From Aquimarina sp. RZ0 (GTDB taxonomy: Bacteria; Bacteroidota; Bacteroidia; Flavobacteriales; Flavobacteriaceae), in NCBI RefSeq assembly GCF_008370685.1, contig NZ_VTZU01000014.1, positions 40,240 through 104,239 on the forward strand: 64,000 bases of DNA, in the 5' to 3' direction. The translations under genes were made by a program, and so were the position numbers. Shown here piece by piece: positions 37,710-45,445 of the stretch. The notes beneath the pieces are model-generated. The model worked only from the letters and a program-made list of their open reading frames with translations, ran no database searches and was not told where the DNA came from. Position 1 is the first letter of the stretch. The number at the start of each line of letters is the position of its first letter.

Positions 37710-39212
37710 TTAAGAAATTTCTATCTCTTTTTTATGGATTAAACCATCTATCAGTATTTCTAATTTTCGTGCACATTCTATGTACGCTCTAACACCTCTC
37801 CCATGAGGTATAGGAATCTGATCATCTACATCAAGGCAATTTACTTTGCCTACAGCTTCAGGGAATTTCTCCAAAATAGATTGCTTATGTTTTGATGACA
37901 TACACCAAATTTTATCTACCAGAGAGATATCATTTTTCCTTAATTTTCGAGAACTATGAGGCATTATTTTCATTTTTAAATGTTCTAAGGCAGTACGTGC
38001 ATCTTCACTCATAGAAACACCTTCTTCGGCAGTGATCCCTGCGCTCAATATTTGCACATTATTAGGAGAAGTAAATTCTCCTTCTGATCTTAAAAGATTC
38101 ATCATTTTATTCATGCAAATTGCCTGAGCCATAGGAGATCTTCCTGTATTCCCGGGACAAATAAACATATATACTCGTTGTTTGATCTCTGAATCTCTTT
38201 GTATGATTTTAATTATTTTAGGTATGCTGAGAACAGCAATAGCCATCAGCAAAATGAGGGCACCAATAACTTGAATATTAGTATAAAACTTTCCTTCAAA
38301 TACTATTGATAATACAATAGCTGCCGTGACACCAGCTAATAAACTTGCACAACGATTAATTGGGATACAGAAAGTATTTTCTCGATTATTAAGATAAATA
38401 CGGGAGCCAAAAATGTAAAGACCTGCGTATAGTAACCCTATCAATAATGCTGGAAGAATAAATCCTGAACTAAAAAATGAAGTATAGCCAGATCTTAGTA
38501 GTAGCATGAATTCTCCTTGTCCAATTAAGGCTAAAAGTAGGGGAATAAACAAGATCACAGCCATAGCAGAAAGCATTTCTTCTACAAAATATCTATGTGT
38601 ATGAGAGATATCATCAGATTTGGCCGTATAGGTCATGAATTGTAGCCTAAAAAAATAACCTGACAGATATGCAACAATATTTATACCAGCAACAATCCCT
38701 ATAGTATACCCTACTTTTTCTGAAAAGACGATTAATAAAGAAAATAAGGTAAGACCAAAAGCAAGCCAAGAATACCAATGTATTTTTCTACCATATACAG
38801 TATCAATGAAGGGGGCCATAATGAGGACACCACCCCTCATTAATAATGCAGCAAATACAATAGAAATACCTGTAAAACTGTAGGCCAGAGTTGTAGTGGC
38901 TATAATAACCGCTGTTGCAATACCGGATAAAAAAGTATATGCATTCGATGCAAATGGAATATTTTTTCCAAATACTTGAATCCTTCCAGCTTGTTTCCAC
39001 CAACCTGTGATAAAAAGTATGCATAAAAACCCAAGTACCGTTCCTACTAATACCATAGGTAATATTTTTACTCCAGAAATGGACATCCCAGTATCAGAGA
39101 ATAATCCTTTGGATAAGATTTTGGTCATACCACTATAAGGTACATAAAAGGCAAAATACCCTAATGCTAAGACCCAAATGCTAAGTTTTTGTTTAGGTGT
39201 AACTTTTTTCAT
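37710..39212 (-). CDS. DMT/EamA-like transporter fused to a low-molecular-weight phosphatase domain
   Basis: A 500-residue protein. Residues 1-345 hold about ten hydrophobic segments with drug/metabolite-transporter features (two inverted halves; INRCASLLAGVTAAIVLSIVFEG near the end). Residues 347-500 are a low-molecular-weight protein tyrosine phosphatase or arsenate-reductase-like domain. The C-X5-R-S loop is CPGNTGRS with Cys352 and Arg358, and a possible acid Asp lies in DVDDQIPIPHGRG. The usual DP motif is altered, so activity is not certain. Inference: an exporter whose cytoplasmic tail dephosphorylates a substrate or regulator. It is 9 nt downstream of the acyl-CoA-dehydrogenase-like gene. 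Confidence 0.85.
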   Translation of the reverse strand: MKKVTPKQKLSIWVLALGYFAFYVPYSGMTKILSKGLFSDTGMSISGVKILPMVLVGTVLGFLCILFITGWWKQAGRIQVFGKNIPFASNAYTFLSGIATAVIIATTTLAYSFTGISIVFAALLMRGGVLIMAPFIDTVYGRKIHWYSWLAFGLTLFSLLIVFSEKVGYTIGIVAGINIVAYLSGYFFRLQFMTYTAKSDDISHTHRYFVEEMLSAMAVILFIPLLLALIGQGEFMLLLRSGYTSFFSSGFILPALLIGLLYAGLYIFGSRIYLNNRENTFCIPINRCASLLAGVTAAIVLSIVFEGKFYTNIQVIGALILLMAIAVLSIPKIIKIIQRDSEIKQRVYMFICPGNTGRSPMAQAICMNKMMNLLRSEGEFTSPNNVQILSAGITAEEGVSMSEDARTALEHLKMKIMPHSSRKLRKNDISLVDKIWCMSSKHKQSILEKFPEAVGKVNCLDVDDQIPIPHGRGVRAYIECARKLEILIDGLIHKKEIEIS

Positions 39213-39221
39213 AGGCTGTCT

Positions 39222-40418
39222 TTATTTAGTTTTAAAAAATGATCTGTCGTGTGATGCTCCTAATACTGATTTTCCTATAGTAGCAAGAAGCTGATCATCA
39301 TTATCATGCCTGGTATAGAGTGTAAGATCTCTGGAGATTCGCTCTAAGGGACTCGGTTGGATTAGTGACCTGGCACCACAAGAATGAATAGCATGCTCCA
39401 GTGTTTGAGAAGCCAGCTGTTCTACTTGATAGCGTACCATATTACCTATCGCCTGAGCAGCATCTATGTTGTTTTTATCCCATAAATTTGCAGCATTATC
39501 TAGCCACATATGTGCTGATTGAATATTGATAGCCATTTTTGCTATGCGATGTTGGATAAATGGATCCTGTTGCCTTTGTTGCTTTTCTATATGGGTAAGA
39601 GTATATTCATAGGCCGCTTGAGCTCCTCCTAAAAAAGTAGCTGCATATTGCGGAATCCAACGTGTTTGCCATTCTTCTAATAAAAACTGACCTGGTTTGC
39701 CAATTTGATTTCCAAAAGGGATAAAAGTATTGTTAAAATTCACTTTGTAACTTACAGAACCTCTCATTCCCATAGGTTTCCACCAGGAATCATCAAAAGA
39801 AATGGTAGGATCAGAAAGATCACAAGCTAACATAATTACAGATTCTGGAGATCCATCCGCATGACGGGCTCCTCCTGATCCTTCTAAATTTACTAGTAAA
39901 TTAGCCCAGTTTGCACCTGATGCACTAGAACAAAATACTTTGGAACCATTGATGATATACCCTTCCTCTGTTTTAATGACAGTAGTTCCTATTTTTTGAG
40001 TTTGCCCAGGTATCTTAAGTAAGGGTTCTCCACTCCAGACGGTCCAGATATCACCGCGTTGTACTATACCAGTAAACCATTTTTCTTTTTGCGCATAGGT
40101 TGCCAGATTATCCAACAACATCAGAGCATTTGCGTGTCCTTCCCAACAACGAGCTGTAGCCATATCTGCTTTAGCAATTTCTGTCGTCATAGTCCAGAGG
40201 TCTCGGATATTCGCTCTGTTATTTCCTAATCCCAGACCACCAAATTCTGCAGAAATAGTTGGAGCATTAAGTCCTGTACGAAATAATGCCTGAAAATTTT
40301 CCTTCGGAAATGTATACGTGGTATCATACTCATTGGCACGGGGAGCAAACTCTTCTATTGTAAGTTTTTTAAGAATACTGAATTTGTCGATTGGTTTTAT
40401 CGTTAGTTGCTGCCTCAT
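39222..40418 (-). CDS. acyl-CoA-dehydrogenase-fold flavoprotein
   Basis: A 398-residue protein with the acyl-CoA dehydrogenase N-terminal helical domain (FPKENFQALFRTGLNAPTISAEFGGLGLG), the middle beta domain (SGEPLLKIPG, KVFCSSASGANWANLLVNL, DDSWWKPMGMRGS) and the C-terminal four-helix bundle. At the usual catalytic Glu motif (YEGT in classical enzymes) this protein reads LYTRHDNDDQLL, so the base is missing. That pattern is seen in FMNH2-dependent monooxygenases (group D) and other non-canonical members. Inference: an FAD/FMN oxygenase or oxidase acting on a non-CoA substrate, perhaps with the cluster's FMN reductase. It is 3 nt from the next gene upstream. Confidence 0.82.
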   Translation of the reverse strand: MRQQLTIKPIDKFSILKKLTIEEFAPRANEYDTTYTFPKENFQALFRTGLNAPTISAEFGGLGLGNNRANIRDLWTMTTEIAKADMATARCWEGHANALMLLDNLATYAQKEKWFTGIVQRGDIWTVWSGEPLLKIPGQTQKIGTTVIKTEEGYIINGSKVFCSSASGANWANLLVNLEGSGGARHADGSPESVIMLACDLSDPTISFDDSWWKPMGMRGSVSYKVNFNNTFIPFGNQIGKPGQFLLEEWQTRWIPQYAATFLGGAQAAYEYTLTHIEKQQRQQDPFIQHRIAKMAINIQSAHMWLDNAANLWDKNNIDAAQAIGNMVRYQVEQLASQTLEHAIHSCGARSLIQPSPLERISRDLTLYTRHDNDDQLLATIGKSVLGASHDRSFFKTK

Positions 40419-40421
40419 ATT

Positions 40422-40799
40422 TTATTGTTTACGAAAGAATTCCCGAACAAAACAGTCCGATCTATCCTCATCATTTTTAAAAGTGATATATCCAGCGATA
40501 ATGAGCAATCCTTTATTCTCATTTATAGCCAAAAATGCATCTATATCTTCTCTGCTGAAATGTGCTTGAAAAGCAACAATATCATGAGTATCAGGCCCAT
40601 AAGAATGAGGCTTCACAAGTCCTGTACCCCAATCATTTTTGTAAAAACCAGTTTCAGAGTTTTTAATAGTCATTCGCAACTCTCCATCAGTTTCAAAAAA
40701 AGTAAACGAATCTATTAATCTTGCTTTTTCATTGGAATTAGCCCACGTGCCTAGATAATAAGAAAGAGTTGCTGTATGTTTTTGTTCTTTTAGTTCCAT
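40422..40799 (-). CDS. small lipocalin-like protein, paralogue 1
   Basis: A 125-residue cytoplasmic protein. It shares a pattern with the 138-residue neighbour: L.G.W.N at the start, a central DWG, and a C-terminal TFKNDEDRSDCFVREFF motif (TF-x-D-x-x-R-x-x-x-F-x-R-E-F-F). Strand spacing suggests a small beta-barrel (calycin-like) fold, which is inference. No signal peptide. It lies 16 nt from its paralogue and 3 nt from the acyl-CoA-dehydrogenase-like gene. A ligand-binding protein or small isomerase/cyclase is conceivable. Confidence 0.7.
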   Translation of the reverse strand: MELKEQKHTATLSYYLGTWANSNEKARLIDSFTFFETDGELRMTIKNSETGFYKNDWGTGLVKPHSYGPDTHDIVAFQAHFSREDIDAFLAINENKGLLIIAGYITFKNDEDRSDCFVREFFRKQ

Positions 40800-40815
40800 G
40801 GTAGCTGTTTAATTA

Positions 40816-41232
40816 TTAGTATTTACAGAAGAATTCTCGTGAGAAATAATTATTACGATTGCTTCCATCATTGAAAGTATTATAGGATTGGATCACCATC
40901 ACGCCATATTTCATGTTACCTGCAATTTGAATCTGCATAAAATTAAAATCATAACTACAGATGAAACCTTCAATTTCTGGAGATCCTACATTAGAACTAA
41001 ATAACTCACAAGGAGTAATTCCCCAATCTTTTTCTCCTTGATCTAATTTCCCAAAGCAGTGTAGTGATACGTTGTCATCATTATCGATTACTTCAATACG
41101 TGCAATCTGTCCTGTCTTAGGGTTTACATTTTTCCAGAAACCCAGTAATGCTTCTATTTCTGTTCCCCATTCATGGTAGAACTCTGATACGATATCATCT
41201 TTTTTAGTATACGCTATATCTGTTGTTTGCAT
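40816..41232 (-). CDS. small lipocalin-like protein, paralogue 2
   Basis: A 138-residue protein related to the 125-residue neighbour: LLGFWKNVNPKTGQIARIEVID, KDWGITPCELF and the terminal TFNDGSNRNNYFSREFF. The N-terminus is about 20 residues longer. From memory, similar TF-DGS-R-NYFSREFF proteins occur singly in other bacteria, including actinomycetes, without known function. It begins one nucleotide after the aroDE-like stop codon, so translation is probably coupled. Confidence 0.7.
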   Translation of the reverse strand: MQTTDIAYTKKDDIVSEFYHEWGTEIEALLGFWKNVNPKTGQIARIEVIDNDDNVSLHCFGKLDQGEKDWGITPCELFSSNVGSPEIEGFICSYDFNFMQIQIAGNMKYGVMVIQSYNTFNDGSNRNNYFSREFFCKY

Positions 41233-42693
41233 CTAATTAATTTTAAGGTTTTGATCAGTTACGTTTATAATTGACTCTTCTTTATCCGTTAAAAATTTAA
41301 ATTGTTGATTGATCTGAAGACGTGCTATTTCGATTCCATCAATTACTTTGATATTACATAACTTACAGTATCGTACAAGTGCTGTTTCTTTACTTAATGA
41401 ATATGAGTGGTCAATAACAATACTATCTGATTTTAAATCAGTTAGCTCAAAAGGAGTTTCTTCTTCATGTTTACCTAAAGGTGTTGCATGGATGATTATA
41501 TCAAAATTACCAGCATTAAATTCATGCAATGCTATAAATGGCAGTTTGATGGCTGCTGCAATTTCTATTCCTTTTGCAAGTGTTCTATTGACTAAAGTAA
41601 TTTCTGAAGTAAACTTTTTAAGTGAAGCTGCAATAGTTCTGCCTGTACCTCCACACCCAATAATTGCAATGCTTTTTTGATACCAATCTGTTGTGATGAG
41701 TTCTAATGCTGCTATGGCTCCTGATGCATCTGTGCTAAAGCTTATCCATTCCTGGTCTTTTTTAATCATACCATTACAGACTCCAAACACCTTATTATTA
41801 ATTCCTTTATTATATTTTGACGCCATATAGCCTTCTCTCTTAAAGGGGGCAACTACTGTCACTCCGGATAAGGGAATCGGAATAGAATTGTTTTCCATAA
41901 TTTCATTCATAAAAGAAGAAAAATCCCTTGTTTCAAACGGAAGATATAAATAAGGCAAACCTAATTTTTGATAGGCACTATTATGTTGACTGGGTGAGAT
42001 GGATCCTAATACCGGATTACCTACAATCCCAAAAAGCTGTTCTACCCGGTAAACATTAGGCAAACCATAATCTCCTATTAATTGGTTAGGAGTGAAATAA
42101 GGAGTTGATTGATCTTGATAATCCATGACTGAAGGAACTTCTGGAGCCCCCATAAAGGGAGCCAGAATTTGTGTCCATTCTGCGGTTTTTCCAACAGCAT
42201 ATCCAATTACTTGTCTATTATTAATAGCGTCTAACAAACGTATTATCAGTGTAGAATCTTTATGATTAGTCGCAGTTACGACAATTTTATACGTATTTGC
42301 CGGCGTTTTTAGGTATTTCAATACTTGTTGATATAGGGCTGTATATTTTTTAGGAGCTCCATACCATGCAATTCTTCTTTTTTTTGCTGGGATTATATCT
42401 AATAGCTCGGGGATTAAATCACGTTCGCCTTCAAGTTCTATATAATCATATATATAAGAAGCTTCTATGAGGAGGAGTTGCCTTTCTGTTTTAGAACCTT
42501 CAAATTTTCCCCCCTCTTTTTTACTTCTTAAAATATAGACTAATGGTATAGCCGTGCTATTTTTAATTCCTTGTGTATTGTATAAAAGATCTGCTCTTAT
42601 CTCTAGTAATGATACAGAAAGAGGAAGGTCGTGTAGATTATATAATTGATCTTGCCTGGTAATTGTTGTAACAATATTGATTTTTTTCTCCAT
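41233..42693 (-). CDS. 3-dehydroquinate-dehydratase-like / shikimate-dehydrogenase fusion
   Basis: A 486-residue plant-like AroD-AroE fusion. Residues 1-215 follow the type I dehydroquinase plan (LLEIRADLL, YILRSKKEGGKFEG, Schiff-base Lys in YKIVVTAT, TPNQL for the C-terminal Gln). The catalytic His region reads RRIAWYGAPKK, with no His, and the substrate-carboxylate SR motif reads TQIL. Residues 216-486 are a shikimate/quinate dehydrogenase with SISPSQHNSAY, catalytic Lys in APFKRE, Asp in STDASG, the GCGGTGR loop and NRT for NADP. The dehydrogenase looks functional; the dehydratase looks altered or dead. No other aromatic-pathway gene is near. It is 1 nt from the cytochrome gene, hence probably a cyclohexane-carboxylate-type pathway enzyme, not housekeeping. 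Confidence 0.82.
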   Translation of the reverse strand: MEKKINIVTTITRQDQLYNLHDLPLSVSLLEIRADLLYNTQGIKNSTAIPLVYILRSKKEGGKFEGSKTERQLLLIEASYIYDYIELEGERDLIPELLDIIPAKKRRIAWYGAPKKYTALYQQVLKYLKTPANTYKIVVTATNHKDSTLIIRLLDAINNRQVIGYAVGKTAEWTQILAPFMGAPEVPSVMDYQDQSTPYFTPNQLIGDYGLPNVYRVEQLFGIVGNPVLGSISPSQHNSAYQKLGLPYLYLPFETRDFSSFMNEIMENNSIPIPLSGVTVVAPFKREGYMASKYNKGINNKVFGVCNGMIKKDQEWISFSTDASGAIAALELITTDWYQKSIAIIGCGGTGRTIAASLKKFTSEITLVNRTLAKGIEIAAAIKLPFIALHEFNAGNFDIIIHATPLGKHEEETPFELTDLKSDSIVIDHSYSLSKETALVRYCKLCNIKVIDGIEIARLQINQQFKFLTDKEESIINVTDQNLKIN

Positions 42694-42694
42694 A

Positions 42695-44239
42695 TTATTG
42701 TTCTTTGCTATGAACTGTGGTTATCAGTTCCATTTTTTTTTCTGCTGTATCAAAACCGATGATATATACATTAGAATTTCCTACGCGTTTATTAAGATTA
42801 TAGGTAATAGAAGGGCTTATTCCATTAGAATATTCAAAGAAATTTTCCATGGTTTTGATGAATTTATCTCTGCTAAGGTTTCTTCCTATACGTTTTAAGC
42901 ATTCTTCTGTTGTGAATAACATAGATAACATATCAAGCTGATCGCGCCGCCATTTGTGATCCAGGTTATAGTTTTTTGCCAATTCTTCATATGCTTGTAA
43001 GCCTTCATTTGTTTGTTCTGAAATCCAGGTAGGATATCCTATAAAAACTTTATCCTTAAATGTCTCTGGCATAGTAAATATATCTATCCCCGAAAGACTC
43101 CCAGGGATTAAGACATATGCCGATTTGTTTAGATTGTCTAGAGTAAGGAGCAGTTGATTTCCTAGCCCACTAGGTCCTATAAAATATATAGGTTCGTTAG
43201 ATTGGATTTGTGCATTCTTTACATTTTCTATGATATTTTCTGAGGTGATGGATATGGCATTTGGATGCTTTTTAAAATGTTTGAAGTAATATTTTGCAAT
43301 TTCCTCTGCGATTTCTTTTCTGATAGGATCATTATAATACAGGATCGTTGCTTTTGTCCCTTTTTTTGCAATTTTCTTTTGTTTTGAAAAATCAACTAAT
43401 GATAAGCTTTGGGCTGTTAAGCTTGGATATGTATAAAAAGTGTAAGGATTTTGAAGCCCTTTAGAAGCTTTCTTACTAGAAAATGATAAAAGTGTTGGAA
43501 TGTTTTTATGTTTTATGTTTTCAGTTATTCTTTTATCGTTGAATCCCAGTATCATGAAGAAGTCCTGTTTATTTTGTAATTCATCCACCTCAAAAAAATG
43601 GGGTATGATATTTCTATTATATATTCCTCCCGTAGAATTTATTGCCATACAATATGCATTGACAAGTTTTTTTACAGTACTGTTTTTGTTATAGGCGGTA
43701 GTTCTTTTTTCAGGTAAAACAATACCAAGTTCAATCCTTGAATTTGTGAGTCCTGCATCCTTATCAGAATCTAAGATTTTTATGTATTCAATCAGATTGT
43801 TTATATCCTCCATACTCATATTGTATTTTGGCATGGCGGTATTAAGGTGATTCCCGGCAGGATCGATTCCTGTTGTGATTACTTTTCTTAAAGATTGTTT
43901 GGTATATGGAGGTCTCTTTTGACTATCCAGACGTTCTCCACCATAGCTTTTGGTCAGCTCTGCCCAAGTAATATTTGAAGGGACAATACCTCCTTCAGGA
44001 TTTCCTCTCCCATCTGCTCTATGACAATTGACACAGGGCATGATTGTAGCAGGGACTTGCACACCAGACATTTCTGCCATTATTTTTATATTAGTTCCAC
44101 CAATACCTTTAGTATAGATCCTCTTACCTATTTTTTGCTGATAGGTTAATTCCTGATCTATACGCGAAACGGTTGTTTTTTTAGCAGCTGTACATACAAA
44201 AAACAGGAAAAACAGGTATGAGAGGAGTTTTTTTTTCAT
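42695..44239 (-). CDS. cytochrome c fused to a periplasmic ligand-binding (LivJ-like) domain
   Basis: A 514-residue exported protein with signal MKKKLLSYLFFLFFVCTA. Residues 30-155 are a class I cytochrome c: heme motif CVNCH (Cys69, Cys72, His73) and Met136 in AMPKYNM as likely sixth ligand. Residues 165-505 follow the type I periplasmic-binding-protein plan of branched-chain amino-acid receptors (IELGIVLPEKRTTAYN, AYCMAINSTGGIYNRNI, IGYPTWISEQTNEGLQAYEEL). No ABC permease is encoded nearby, so a sensing or carrier role is more likely than import. Inference: an electron acceptor or donor of the giant multicopper oxidase that also binds a substrate. Confidence 0.86.
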   Translation of the reverse strand: MKKKLLSYLFFLFFVCTAAKKTTVSRIDQELTYQQKIGKRIYTKGIGGTNIKIMAEMSGVQVPATIMPCVNCHRADGRGNPEGGIVPSNITWAELTKSYGGERLDSQKRPPYTKQSLRKVITTGIDPAGNHLNTAMPKYNMSMEDINNLIEYIKILDSDKDAGLTNSRIELGIVLPEKRTTAYNKNSTVKKLVNAYCMAINSTGGIYNRNIIPHFFEVDELQNKQDFFMILGFNDKRITENIKHKNIPTLLSFSSKKASKGLQNPYTFYTYPSLTAQSLSLVDFSKQKKIAKKGTKATILYYNDPIRKEIAEEIAKYYFKHFKKHPNAISITSENIIENVKNAQIQSNEPIYFIGPSGLGNQLLLTLDNLNKSAYVLIPGSLSGIDIFTMPETFKDKVFIGYPTWISEQTNEGLQAYEELAKNYNLDHKWRRDQLDMLSMLFTTEECLKRIGRNLSRDKFIKTMENFFEYSNGISPSITYNLNKRVGNSNVYIIGFDTAEKKMELITTVHSKEQ

Positions 44240-44253
44240 TTTTTAAAAAAGGC

Positions 44254-45408
44254 TTAATCGATTTGATCATTTACAACACTATCTACCTGAGCGATAATAT
44301 CATTTACAGATGCTAATCCATTTACTTTTTTCCAAAGCTTAGTATTTAGGTTTCCAATCAGGAAAATGGAATCATGACCTTCTCTGGTAGTGACATTTTT
44401 TCCTAATTTTTTTAATGCAAATTCAATATTTTCTTTTTTTCCTGTTACAAAATACCAACCATCACGAGCATTATATGCTTCTGCATATGTTTTTAAAACC
44501 TCTTCCTGATCTGTTTTATAGTCTACAGTCATAGAAATGATGTGTACATCATTGCCTAAACGATCTCCCAGATATTCCTGAATTTTCTCGAGGTTGCTAC
44601 TCATTAATGGGCAAACTCCTTTGCATTCGGAAAAGAAGGGATTAATAATGACGACTTTATCCTTCATTAAATCGGTATATAACCTCATCGTATCCCCATG
44701 TTGATTAATCAGTTCTACATTGGTAAAATAATTCTCATCCCGATTAAAGGCTTCTTCTTTTTTTTCTTTGATATTATTTTGTCCTAGTGTGGGAGAATCA
44801 AAAAAAGTATTCAATGTCTTTGCGAGCTCTTTAGGTTCTGCCAATCCATTAGCTCGTATCCATTTGTTTTCTCCTCCTTTACCCAATAATATAATAGGTG
44901 CATGTTCTTCTTTTAAGGCTGTATATACCTCCAGTTCTTTTAATACTGTATTGACGTTTTTCTTTTCTCCGGTAAGTAAGGTCCATCCCGATCCTGCTTC
45001 AAACTTATTACTCCATTCTAATAAGCGTTCAGGGGTATCAGTGGTGGGGTCAATACTAATTGTGAGCATAACCAATTCTGAATTTTCTACCCGTTTACTC
45101 ATTATTTTTTTAAGCTGCGCAAAATTAGCTCCCATGGGAGGACAAATAGTTTTGCAACTGGTAAAAATAAAATTAAGAGCTACTACTTTTTCTTTGATCA
45201 GGTCCTGGAAATTTACAGATTCTCCATATTGATTCAGTAGTGGTATATCAGGACTCATTGATCCCTTCTGAGTACAATTTTCTTTTTCGGCTCCTTTATC
45301 AGACATAACACAACAAGCAGCTTTTTTACCATCTTTAGCTATCTGAGATAATACAGGTTGTGATACTATTATTATCATTAAGAGTATACTAATTTTAAAA
45401 TTTTTCAT
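44254..45408 (-). CDS. tandem SCO1/SenC copper chaperone
   Basis: A 384-residue exported protein; I start at the ATG at 45408, which gives a clean signal peptide (MKNFKISILLMIIIVSQPVLSQ), and not at 45459 inside the preceding gene. It carries two SCO thioredoxin-fold domains. Domain 1 (about 50-205) has CKTIC (Cys85, Cys89) and His in EEHAPIILLG. Domain 2 (about 220-380) has CKGVC (Cys262, Cys266) and His in EGHDSIFLIG. Both therefore retain the Cys-Cys-His copper-binding set. SCO proteins insert copper into cytochrome oxidase and other copper enzymes. Inference: it metallates the giant multicopper oxidase. An extra Cys cluster (AACCVM..ENC) precedes domain 1. Confidence 0.9.
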   Translation of the reverse strand: MKNFKISILLMIIIVSQPVLSQIAKDGKKAACCVMSDKGAEKENCTQKGSMSPDIPLLNQYGESVNFQDLIKEKVVALNFIFTSCKTICPPMGANFAQLKKIMSKRVENSELVMLTISIDPTTDTPERLLEWSNKFEAGSGWTLLTGEKKNVNTVLKELEVYTALKEEHAPIILLGKGGENKWIRANGLAEPKELAKTLNTFFDSPTLGQNNIKEKKEEAFNRDENYFTNVELINQHGDTMRLYTDLMKDKVVIINPFFSECKGVCPLMSSNLEKIQEYLGDRLGNDVHIISMTVDYKTDQEEVLKTYAEAYNARDGWYFVTGKKENIEFALKKLGKNVTTREGHDSIFLIGNLNTKLWKKVNGLASVNDIIAQVDSVVNDQID

Positions 45409-45445
45409 AGTAGATGATGATTTGTTTTTTAGTGATCCGATATTT

